Of a stretch of DNA of 64,000 nucleotides, positions 56,850-64,000 are shown piece after piece. Within the stretch, counting starts at the first letter, position 1; each line of letters opens with the position of its first letter. The notes below the pieces were generated by a model that was not told the origin of the DNA, made no database searches, and saw only the letters and a list, made by a program, of their open reading frames with translations. Position numbers and translations under genes: made by a program. Source of the DNA: Sulfurospirillum tamanense (GTDB taxonomy: Bacteria > Campylobacterota > Campylobacteria > Campylobacterales > Campylobacteraceae); assembly GCF_016937535.1 (NCBI RefSeq), contig NZ_JAFHKK010000009.1:1-64000 (forward strand). The letters are read 5' to 3'.

Positions 56850-58256
56850 TTAATTATTGCTTAATTTAAGGTTATCTTCCAGATTCCACCCGCCGCCTAG
56901 GGCTTTGATGAGAGAAATGTCGCCGCTTAGGACGGCTTGTTGCGCTTGCACAACGCCCAGTTGCGCTTCGAGTAAACTGCGTGTCGCATCCAGCACACTG
57001 AGGTAGTCTGAGACTCCTTTTTCATAGCGCAGTGTACTTAGTTCCAACAGACGCGCCTGAATGGTCTCTTGGGTTTTGAGGTACTCTCTGGAAGCCGCAA
57101 GACTTTGGCGCGCACTTAGTGCTTCGTGTACTTCGTTAAACGCACGGTACACGCTTTGCTCATAGGCCAAGCGGGCCAACTCTTGCGCCGCCTTTGCTTG
57201 CTCAACACCCGCTGCAACACGCCCAAAATCAAACAAAGGCGCTACCAAAGAACCCCCAAGACTCCATGTGTTGGCCGAAGAGCGCACCAAGTTGCCAAGG
57301 GCCGCACTCTCGTATCCCAAAGCACCCGAGAGGCTAATGGAAGGAAAATGGGCGGCTTTTGCCACGTGGATGTCGGCATTGGAGGCCCGCAAGGCATACA
57401 GTGCCGCTTGGATGTCAGGGCGCTGTTCTAAAAGCGAGGAAGGAAGCCCCTCAGGCACCGTGATAGAGTCTGGCAAACTCGCGCGCTCCAACACAACCTC
57501 TTCGCCAAAAAGCTTGTCTGGCGCAGTACCCAGCAGTACATGTAAAGCACTTTTTTGGCGCACAAGCGCGTTTTCAATACTCTCCAAAGTAGATTTTGCT
57601 TGGGTTACTAGCGCCTCATTAGCAAGCACTTCATACTCTGAAACCACGCCATAGCGTAGCTTTTTACGCATGATATCCAAGGCCTCTTCACGCAAAGCCA
57701 CCGTACGCGCAGCAATCTCTTTTTGTTCATTAAGTGCCACTACTGCAAAATAACTGTCCACTACCGACGCCACAAGCCCCAACCGTACCGCATCTTGGCT
57801 TGCTTTAGAAGCCAAAAGAGACTGGGTTGCGGAACGGTCGGCCATTTTAAGCTTTCCCCATAGGTCTAATTCGTAACCAAGAACGGCACTTAACGCATAC
57901 GCATTCCCCCTTGCTTGCGGTGCACCTGAGGCTGTTTCGCCACTGGTTTGCTGACGACCCGCTGAGGCTGTGCCGCTGAGGCTTGGATAACGTTGCGCCT
58001 GAGCACCACTAAGGTAAGCGCTCGCTAGCGCCACATTTGCAGCAGCTGTTTGTAAATCGTGATTGTAAAGGAGGGCTTCTTCCACAAGCCCATTAAGCCG
58101 CACATCCCCATAAGCCTCCCACCACTGCGATGAAACAGATTCTTTTTCTTCCCCTTGGACTGTCGCAACAGCCAAAGGCACAGGACCTGAAAGCTGGGCG
58201 CAACCGCTTAAAAAAAGAAGGGTTGTTGCCCCTATTAAAAAACTATGCCACTTCAT
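56850..58256 (-). CDS. cmeC: Outer-membrane efflux lipoprotein (CmeC/OprM type)
   Basis: From the ATG at 58256 (AAAGGAGACAAAC upstream) it has 468 residues. The signal peptide ends with lipobox LSGC at about residues 16-19. Two TolC-type repeats follow, with SSQWWEAYGDVRLNGLVEEA near 41, GYELDLWGKLKMADRSA near 130 and APLFDFGRVAAGVEQAKAA near 335. It forms the outer channel of the RND pump whose two other genes precede it; its start overlaps the pump gene by 14 bases. Lgt encoded at 36.8 kb would lipidate it. Confidence 0.9.
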   Translation of the reverse strand: MKWHSFLIGATTLLFLSGCAQLSGPVPLAVATVQGEEKESVSSQWWEAYGDVRLNGLVEEALLYNHDLQTAAANVALASAYLSGAQAQRYPSLSGTASAGRQQTSGETASGAPQARGNAYALSAVLGYELDLWGKLKMADRSATQSLLASKASQDAVRLGLVASVVDSYFAVVALNEQKEIAARTVALREEALDIMRKKLRYGVVSEYEVLANEALVTQAKSTLESIENALVRQKSALHVLLGTAPDKLFGEEVVLERASLPDSITVPEGLPSSLLEQRPDIQAALYALRASNADIHVAKAAHFPSISLSGALGYESAALGNLVRSSANTWSLGGSLVAPLFDFGRVAAGVEQAKAAQELARLAYEQSVYRAFNEVHEALSARQSLAASREYLKTQETIQARLLELSTLRYEKGVSDYLSVLDATRSLLEAQLGVVQAQQAVLSGDISLIKALGGGWNLEDNLKLSNN

Positions 58257-61200
58257 GTTTGTCTCCTTTTTTTGCGGTAAATCGCTCATTAAGTTTTGCC
58301 AACCAGCTGTAAAAGAGCGGGATAAAGAAAAGAGCGACCGTCGTTGCCAAAATCATCCCGCCAATGACCCCTGTTCCGATGGCATGGCGACTCGCCGCGC
58401 CTGCGCCCGTACTTATGGCCAACGGCACAACTCCAATAGTAAAGGCCAAAGAGGTCATGACAATGGGTCTAAAGCGTAGTTTTGCAGCCTCTAGGGTCGC
58501 CTCGTAAATACTTTTTCCTTTTTCTTGAGCCTGCATCGCAAACTCTACAATCAAAATGGCATTTTTAGCCGAAAGGCCCATCAAGACCAAAAGACCAATC
58601 TGGAAATAAATGTCGTTATCTAGCCCACGAAGATACACTGCAGCAATCGCCCCAAGCACGGCAAAAGGGACCGAACTTACGACCGCTAAAGGCATGAGCC
58701 AGCGCTCATACTGCGCCGCTAAAATCAAAAAGATAAACACGGCACCAAACAAAAAGGCCAATGAACCTGTGCCTTCCATCTCTTTTTCTTGGTACGATGT
58801 CCCAATCCATCCCACCGTGTAACCCTCCGGCAAAACCTCTTTGGTCACTGCTTCAATGGCATGTAACGCGTCCCCCGAAGTAAACCCAGGTGCAGGGTCG
58901 CCCATCATTTTAGCCGCAGGAAAGGCGTTAAACCGCTCGACCACATCTGGCCCAATAATACGCTCATAACTTACAAGAGCGCCCAATGGGATGAGCTCGC
59001 CTCCAGAGGCGCGCACAAAGACATTGGATAAATCTTCTGGGCTTTCACGGTACGAAGCCTCCGATTGAAGGTTGACTTTATAGGTACGTCCAAAAAGATT
59101 GAAATCATTCACATAATACGCGCCAAACGTGGCCTGCAACGCGGCGTACACATCGCCAATTGCCACGCCAAGGGCCTTCGCCTTTTGGCGGTCCAATTCA
59201 ATGTGATACTGAGGCACTGAAATATCAAACGTCGTACGTACCTGCTGAAGTTCAGGGCGTTGATTAGCTTTAGCTGCAACCGCTTGGGCGATGTCACTGA
59301 GCTCTTTCAAAGAAGCACCCGTTCGGTCTTGAATATACATTTCAAAACCACCACCCAAGCTTAGCCCATTAATAGGAGGAGGATTAAGGGCAAAGTTGAT
59401 AGCATCGGGGATTTGGCTCATTTGCCCATTAAGTTGTCCGCTGATAGCACTTGAAGACTGGTGTGCTAAAGGGCGCTTTGACCAATCTTGGAGATTAATA
59501 AAGGTGGTCGCCGCACTGGTTTTGGGTGTGCCACTTAAAATATCGAATCCTGCAATAGAAATAGCGTATTGGATATTTTCATTGCTTACAGCAATTTTAG
59601 AAATTTCGTCGCGCACAGCTTCGGTTCGATTTAAAGAAGCAGCTGGAGGCAAAGAGGTAACCGCTAGTAAAAACCCCTTGTCTTCCATGGGCACAAGTCC
59701 TGTGGGAACTTTTGTGAACAAATGGTACATCGTCCCCATAAGTGCAGCGATAATCACAAGACTGATGATGCCATGACGCACCACCCAACCCACGCCACCC
59801 GTAAACCAACGGGTAGAAGCATCAAAAAGTTGGTTAAATTTTCTAATAAACCAAAAAGGTTTAGGTTGGTCTTTTTTCAAAAAGACCGCGCACAGTGCGG
59901 GTGTGAGTGTGAGTGCCACCATGCCTGAAATAATTACCGAAATAACAATCGTCACCGCAAACTGTTGGTACATCTGTCCCGTAAATCCACCCATGAAAGC
60001 AACAGGTGTAAACACGGCACTAAGCACCAACACAATCGCAACCAATGGCCCTGTGATTTCTTGCATGGCTTGAACTGTTGCCTCCTTGACACTCAGTTCA
60101 GGATGGGCGTGCAAAATCCGCTCCACGTTTTCGATGACAATAATCGCATCATCCACCACGATACCAATAGCTAACACGAGGCCAAAGAGGGTCAAAAGGT
60201 TGATGGAAAAACCGAGCATATACATGCCCGCAAACGCCCCAATAATGGAAACAGGAATGGCTAAAATAGGGATAATGGTTGCACGAATATTTCCTAAAAA
60301 CAGATAGACGATACCCACAACAAGCACCAAAGCTTCTAGAAAAGTAATGATGACTTCTTGGACAGATATTTCCACAAATTTGGTCGTGTCGTAAGGAACA
60401 ACATAAGTCATTTGTTCAGGGAAGTTTTGAGAAATGCGCTCCATTGCTGCATCCACAAGCTTGGCGGTTTCAAGCGCATTGGCTCCTGATTGGAGATAAA
60501 TACCAATAGGCACCATGGGCTGTCCATTGAGCGTAGAGCTTACATCATAAGACTCAGATCCTAATTCAATGCGAGCAATGTCGCTAAGGAGGAGCGACGA
60601 ACCATCGCTGTTGGTGCGAATAATAATGCTACCAAATCCCGCAGCATCATCAAAACGCCCTTGGGTTGAGACAGTATAGGTAAAAGCTTCTTTGCCTGCG
60701 ATTGGCATCTGATTGAACCTGCCTGCGGCAAATTGGGCGTTTTGCTCCCTAATGGCCCCAATAACATCTGAAGGCGTTAGGTTAAATTGGGAGAGTTTGT
60801 CAGGTTGCATCCAAATACGCATAGAATAATCTTGGACACCAAAAAAGGAAGCATCCCCCACCCCTTTGACGCGCTTAAGCTCGTCAATCACGTTAATCAA
60901 AGCGTAGTTTGCCATAGTCACCGTGTCAAAGGCTTCATCTTCCGCCAAAATAGCGATGACCTTTAAAATGGCTGAAGAGCGCTTGCGAACGGTTACACCA
61001 CGGTTTTGCACCTCTGCTGGCAACGAAGAGAGGGCTGCTTGGACGCGGTTATTGACATTGATGGTTGCTTGGTCGGCGTCAGTACCAATCTCAAAATAGA
61101 CATTGAGGTTCATTTGCCCGCTAGAAGAAGCGGTGGAGGTCATGTAAATCATGTCTTCCACCCCATTAATTTGCTGTTCAATCTGCGCTGCCACCGTTTT

Positions 61201-61377
61201 GGCAATCGTTTCAGCGTTTGCACCCGCATACGTCGCGCTCACAGTCACTTGGGGTGGAACCACCTCGGGGTACTCTTCCACCGGCAAAATCCGCATGGAC
61301 ATGAGTCCAGCGATGATTACCACAATGGAAAGCACCGTCGCAAAAATAGGCCGATTGATAAAAAATTTGGAAAACAT
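58243..61377 (-). CDS. cmeB: RND multidrug efflux permease (CmeB/AcrB type)
   Basis: A 1044-residue inner-membrane transporter of the HAE1 group. It starts MFSKFFINRPIFATVLSIVV, and the proton-relay aspartates are in LVLAIGIVVDDAIIVIENVE near 400. The two large periplasmic loops and twelve helices fit by length, and GLSAKNAILIVEFA near 938 marks the second half. It takes drugs, bile or detergents from periplasm or membrane and passes them to the outer channel. The gene begins 9 bases after the adaptor stop. No TTACATGTAA occurs in this 5.7 kb operon beyond one core in cmeC. Confidence 0.93.
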   Translation of the reverse strand: MFSKFFINRPIFATVLSIVVIIAGLMSMRILPVEEYPEVVPPQVTVSATYAGANAETIAKTVAAQIEQQINGVEDMIYMTSTASSSGQMNLNVYFEIGTDADQATINVNNRVQAALSSLPAEVQNRGVTVRKRSSAILKVIAILAEDEAFDTVTMANYALINVIDELKRVKGVGDASFFGVQDYSMRIWMQPDKLSQFNLTPSDVIGAIREQNAQFAAGRFNQMPIAGKEAFTYTVSTQGRFDDAAGFGSIIIRTNSDGSSLLLSDIARIELGSESYDVSSTLNGQPMVPIGIYLQSGANALETAKLVDAAMERISQNFPEQMTYVVPYDTTKFVEISVQEVIITFLEALVLVVGIVYLFLGNIRATIIPILAIPVSIIGAFAGMYMLGFSINLLTLFGLVLAIGIVVDDAIIVIENVERILHAHPELSVKEATVQAMQEITGPLVAIVLVLSAVFTPVAFMGGFTGQMYQQFAVTIVISVIISGMVALTLTPALCAVFLKKDQPKPFWFIRKFNQLFDASTRWFTGGVGWVVRHGIISLVIIAALMGTMYHLFTKVPTGLVPMEDKGFLLAVTSLPPAASLNRTEAVRDEISKIAVSNENIQYAISIAGFDILSGTPKTSAATTFINLQDWSKRPLAHQSSSAISGQLNGQMSQIPDAINFALNPPPINGLSLGGGFEMYIQDRTGASLKELSDIAQAVAAKANQRPELQQVRTTFDISVPQYHIELDRQKAKALGVAIGDVYAALQATFGAYYVNDFNLFGRTYKVNLQSEASYRESPEDLSNVFVRASGGELIPLGALVSYERIIGPDVVERFNAFPAAKMMGDPAPGFTSGDALHAIEAVTKEVLPEGYTVGWIGTSYQEKEMEGTGSLAFLFGAVFIFLILAAQYERWLMPLAVVSSVPFAVLGAIAAVYLRGLDNDIYFQIGLLVLMGLSAKNAILIVEFAMQAQEKGKSIYEATLEAAKLRFRPIVMTSLAFTIGVVPLAISTGAGAASRHAIGTGVIGGMILATTVALFFIPLFYSWLAKLNERFTAKKGDKHEVA

Positions 61378-61386
61378 GCCAGACCC

Positions 61387-62481
61387 TTACGGATTTTCAA
61401 CGCGCACAGGGGCGTTGGGACGAAGCTTGGTAAGGCTATTGAGGATAAGCTCTTCACCGCCTTTAAGGCCTGATTGGATGATAAACATCCCTTCCCTAGG
61501 CTCATCAATCACAACGGGTACTTTTTGAACCTTTCCCTCTTGATGCACATACACAAACGAGCCAGTAGCATCTTGCATAAGCGCACTTTGAGGAATGGCT
61601 ATGCTGTTGCGCGCCACCAAACCCTCCAAACGAACCCGTGTAAACAATCCTGGCATTAAGATGTTCTCAGGGTTTTCAAAGGTAGCACGGGCCTGGATGG
61701 TGGAAGTTGCAGGATTAATAGTGGCATCCATATAGGTAATTTCGCCTTTATTTTCAAGGGGGTTTCCCCCCATTAAAAGACGCACATCAGCACCCTTAAA
61801 CGCCTCTTTATGCTTTAAAATATCACGATCTGGCAAAGAAAAAGCCACATGAACAGGATCTACTTGCGTAATGCTTACAAGCTTGGTGCTTGAAGAGGTG
61901 ATGTAGTTCCCCTCATCTAGCAAAGCTAGGCCTGCTACTCCTGAACTAGGAGCGTAAATCTTGGTATACTCTAAATCAATTTTGGCAAGGTCGCGGGTCG
62001 CCTTAGCTGCTTCAAAAGAAGCCTTTGCTGCGTCGTAGGTTTTAAGCGCATTGTCGTACACTTGCTGGCTTAACGCGTTCGCCTCGTACAACGCTTGCGT
62101 GCGCTCCCAGTCCCGCTTTGCTGCTTTAAGAGCCGCTTCTTGAACACCCAAAGAAGCCACGGCCTGATTGTAAGTGGCTTGGTATTTGGCAGGATCGATT
62201 TCGTAAAGCAAATCACCTTTTTGCACCACTTGGCCTTCTTTAAAATGTTTTGCCATAAGCTGGCCTGGCACCCTAGCTACAACGTCTACGTATTGAACAC
62301 TGTGAACTTTGGCGGGGTATTCGTAGCTTAGAGGAATATCCGCAGGCTGAACAACAAGGGTTTTTACTACAGGTGCGGGTCTAGCAGGTGGCGTTGCTTG
62401 GCTGGTCTCTTCCCCTAAACACCCTGTTAAAAAGAGCACTAGCGCTACGCTACACACACTTTGTATTAGCCGATTTTGCAT
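61387..62481 (-). CDS. cmeA: Periplasmic adaptor lipoprotein of the RND pump (CmeA/AcrA type)
   Basis: A 364-residue membrane-fusion protein. The lipobox is LTGC after a short signal peptide (residues 1-21). The lipoyl-like part has VVARVPGQLMAKHFKEGQVV (about 67-86), followed by a helical hairpin at 100-160, a beta-barrel (DPVHVAFSLPDRDILKHKEA near 206) and a C-terminal membrane-proximal domain. It links CmeB and CmeC. It is the first gene of the operon, with a consensus promoter and a CmeR-like operator just upstream. Confidence 0.92.
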   Translation of the reverse strand: MQNRLIQSVCSVALVLFLTGCLGEETSQATPPARPAPVVKTLVVQPADIPLSYEYPAKVHSVQYVDVVARVPGQLMAKHFKEGQVVQKGDLLYEIDPAKYQATYNQAVASLGVQEAALKAAKRDWERTQALYEANALSQQVYDNALKTYDAAKASFEAAKATRDLAKIDLEYTKIYAPSSGVAGLALLDEGNYITSSSTKLVSITQVDPVHVAFSLPDRDILKHKEAFKGADVRLLMGGNPLENKGEITYMDATINPATSTIQARATFENPENILMPGLFTRVRLEGLVARNSIAIPQSALMQDATGSFVYVHQEGKVQKVPVVIDEPREGMFIIQSGLKGGEELILNSLTKLRPNAPVRVENP

Positions 62482-62496
62482 TGTTATCTCCGATTT

Positions 62497-62512
62497 TGTA
62501 ATTTTTATTACA
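62497..62512. promoter_or_regulatory. CmeR-type operator
   Basis: TGTAATTTTTATTACA is an inverted repeat with six-base arms. It differs only in the centre from TGTAATAAATATTACA, the CmeR site of Campylobacter jejuni cmeABC. It lies between the cmeA promoter and start codon, where bound repressor would block transcription. Confidence 0.8.
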
Positions 62513-62526
62513 TTAAAAAGCCAGCG

Positions 62527-62555
62527 ATTATACTCTGGTATTTTTAATATGTCAA
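62527..62555 (-). promoter_or_regulatory. Consensus promoter of the efflux operon
   Basis: On the minus strand TTGACA and TATAAT are separated by exactly 17 bases, both perfect. This is unusually good for Campylobacterota, whose promoters mostly lack a -35. The -10 ends about 46 bases before the cmeA start, with the operator between. Confidence 0.85.
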
Positions 62556-62560
62556 CCTTA

Positions 62561-63214
62561 CTAGAGCCCCTTGCAGAAAATCCCCACCAATTGGGTCAAA
62601 GCGCGTGCTTTTGCTTCGGGCGAAATGTCAATCTCTACCCCCAAAACCCGCCGAAATAAAAAGGGGTCTTTAAGGGCGTGCAAAAATTGGTGGCTTGCTA
62701 AATTGGTATCTTGGACACGAATCTTACCTTGCGCCTTGGCCGCATCAAGGCGCAAGGTAATCAATGTTGCGATTTTGTCGCCAGCATGGTCTAAAAACAA
62801 TTTGCCAAGCTTTCCATTGTCACGATGTCCTTCGCTAATAATCAAACGGTGAAACAACACCGCATCTTGCGTGCTCACTAAGTCTAAAAATTCACTACCA
62901 ACAGCCATCAAAAAGCCGCTTAAGTCCTCTTCTCCCAAGGCTATTTTTTGTTCTATCCCTTCAAAAATGAGCGCCATTTTGTATTCAAGCACCGCAGCAA
63001 AAAGCCCCTCTTTGTTTCCAAAAATCTTATACACTGTTGAGAGCGAGCCACCTGAGCGTTGGATGATTTGATTCATACCCGCTTTTTCAAAACCCTCTTC
63101 CAAAAAAACCTCTCCGGCGGCTTCTAAGAGTTTCTTGTATCGGACCATGCCTTTGGGCGTTAGACTGGTTGATGTTTCCATGGGTGTTTCTCCTCTTGTT
63201 GCATGTTCTGCCAT
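62561..63214 (-). CDS. cmeR: TetR-family repressor of the efflux operon (CmeR-like)
   Basis: A 217-residue regulator from the ATG at 63214 (GGGGAG eight bases upstream); ATG at 63181, with GAGGAG upstream, is equally possible and gives 206 residues. The DNA-binding domain includes LLEAAGEVFLEEGFEKAGMN and IIQRSGGSLSTVYKIFGNKE, the recognition helix. The C-terminal ligand domain is variable, as normal. It precedes cmeABC on the same strand, as in Campylobacter, and the operator between them fits CmeR. It would release the promoter on binding bile salts or drugs. Confidence 0.87.
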   Translation of the reverse strand: MAEHATRGETPMETSTSLTPKGMVRYKKLLEAAGEVFLEEGFEKAGMNQIIQRSGGSLSTVYKIFGNKEGLFAAVLEYKMALIFEGIEQKIALGEEDLSGFLMAVGSEFLDLVSTQDAVLFHRLIISEGHRDNGKLGKLFLDHAGDKIATLITLRLDAAKAQGKIRVQDTNLASHQFLHALKDPFLFRRVLGVEIDISPEAKARALTQLVGIFCKGL

Positions 63215-63303
63215 TTTACTCACTCCCCCCTTGAATTACAAGTAAAGTTCGCTTTTACTGTAGATTTGCTACAATCATTTGACGTTACATGTAAAGGTTT
63301 TTC

Positions 63304-63792
63304 ATGAAATTTACCTTTTTTTCCTTTTCCTTTCTCGTGCGTTTTAGCCTCTTTTTTGGCACCCTATTGATTTTGAGCGAAGGGCGCCTTAGCACTCCTT
63401 TGCTTTTGATGTGCGCCCTTGGTCTCACTCTTATCTACCAGGCCGTCTCCCTGGGAAAAGGGCACCGCCTCCACCTTGGCAACACCTTGCGGTTTGTACC
63501 TTTTTTCTTGTACCACTCTTTTCTTGGCGCCCTTGGGGTTGCTAAGCTGATTTTCAAACGTGACATTGCCCTTTCGCCACGCTACCACACGCTCACCCTT
63601 CGCGGCAACCCTTCCACCAATGCTATCACGGGCAACGTCTTTAGCCTTATGCCAGGAACCCTTAGTGTAGCGCTTCGTCCACACGCTCTAACCCTACACA
63701 TTTTAGATGAGTCGCTTTTTGATGAGGCCCTCATACAACAAACACACCAAAAGCTTGAATCCCTTTTCATTCTCTCAAGCGGGAGTGCTTGA
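63304..63792 (+). CDS. mrpE: Mrp-type sodium/proton antiporter subunit E
   Basis: A 162-residue membrane protein of the MnhE/MrpE/PhaE family. Helices lie at about 5-25, 28-48 and 62-84, and the C-terminal soluble domain has the conserved NVFSLMPGTLSVALRPHALT (about 114-133) ending in a short helix. It overlaps the next gene (ATGA). The subunit is needed for assembly of the Mrp antiporter. A TTACATGTAA palindrome at 63285 runs into AAAGG, which serves as its ribosome-binding site. TACAAT near 63270 is a possible -10. Confidence 0.83.
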   Translation: MKFTFFSFSFLVRFSLFFGTLLILSEGRLSTPLLLMCALGLTLIYQAVSLGKGHRLHLGNTLRFVPFFLYHSFLGALGVAKLIFKRDIALSPRYHTLTLRGNPSTNAITGNVFSLMPGTLSVALRPHALTLHILDESLFDEALIQQTHQKLESLFILSSGSA

Positions 63793-64000
63793 TGTATTTT
63801 ATTGTGGCGGTGGTGTTGCTCATCAATATCATGGTCGCGTTTTGGTTTGTGTTGCGTACCTCTGGCGAGGGCGACAAATTACTCACTTCACTCTTGCTTA
63901 GCACCACAGGTATTTGTATTTTATTGGTATTTTACGGGTTAAGCGGAGAGGGGTCTTTTTTAGACATTGGCCTTGTTTTTGCCTTGCTTTCGGCGGTAGC
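63792..64000 (+). CDS. mrpF: Mrp-type antiporter subunit F, cut by the window end
   Basis: The first 69 codons are visible, starting MYFIVAVVLLINIMVAFWFV. Two hydrophobic helices are present (residues 2-20 and 36-52) and a third begins at LVFALLSAVA. MrpF is a three-helix protein of about 85-95 residues, and DIGLVFALLSAVA near the end matches its conserved final helix. ATG overlaps the mrpE stop (ATGA), as in other mrp operons. Subunit G and the others would follow outside the window. Confidence 0.75.
   Translation, partial: MYFIVAVVLLINIMVAFWFVLRTSGEGDKLLTSLLLSTTGICILLVFYGLSGEGSFLDIGLVFALLSAV

Noticed and set aside
2716-63294. TTACATGTAA as the operator of one transcription factor
   Set aside because: Most copies are deep inside coding regions of unrelated genes, so simple promoter control does not explain the distribution.
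1-64000. tRNA or rRNA genes other than ssrA
   Set aside because: No TTCGANTC T-loop with a matching anticodon arm was seen outside the tmRNA; a covariance-model scan would be needed to exclude one fully.

Overview
The window is a dense, almost gap-free bacterial chromosome segment (no intergenic stretch above about 300 bases once RNA genes are counted). Gene content and order point to the Campylobacterota (Epsilonproteobacteria): a frdC-frdA-frdB fumarate reductase operon, a UPF0763/DUF2603 protein, paired dynamin-like GTPases like those of Campylobacter, a CmeRABC-type efflux locus with a CmeR-like operator, a legionaminic acid pathway of the Campylobacter Leg/Ptm type, and a tmRNA tag ending APAYAKAA. 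I cannot name the genus; the moderate GC content and respiratory genes suit a free-living Sulfurospirillum/Wolinella-like organism better than an AT-rich Campylobacter, but that is inference.

Layout. 0-18.5 kb (minus strand): a surface-glycan locus. A methyltransferase and a probable glycosyltransferase are followed, reading upstream, by a complete CMP-legionaminic acid pathway (LegF, PtmE, LegG, LegI, LegH, LegC, LegB) that also contains a PIG-L deacetylase/formyltransferase pair. Then come a PglK-like ABC flippase, a nucleotide-sugar dehydrogenase, GDP-fucose genes (fcl, gmd, manC) and a MarR-type EPS regulator. Small passenger genes sit between operon genes: a four-helix-bundle gene, a truncated rhuM, an AlbA-domain fragment and a ParE-type toxin-antitoxin pair. 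18.7-21.4 kb (plus): the initiating sugar-1-phosphate transferase and a PglF/WbpM dehydratase. 21.4-23.6 kb: hipBA placed between two copies of the 3' end of the tmRNA gene. 23.6-31 kb: trpA, an Hpt protein, panB, ruvB and two dynamin-like proteins. 31-46 kb: energy taxis and chemotaxis receptors (one broken), frdCAB, lgt, a GNAT-nitrilase fusion and a globin-EAL phosphodiesterase. 45-54 kb: a tandem NosL protein, heme genes (hemJ, hemN, hemB), argF, a (Fe-S) oxidoreductase, and an AT-rich insert with an ATPase/nuclease pair that may be a defence module. 54-64 kb: ribA, a stress protein, a SulP transporter, the RND efflux operon with its TetR regulator, and the start of an Mrp antiporter operon.

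Two window-wide sequence signals are not explained by the genes. First, the palindrome TTACATGTAA is repeated far above chance, inside genes and just upstream of start codons (36 copies of the TACATGTA core counted by eye, where one or two would be expected). Second, seven-base tandem repeats of the CAACATT/CAAAATT type occur in frame inside several nucleotide-sugar enzymes and form inverted flanks around the four-helix-bundle gene, which appears to have been inserted together with them.
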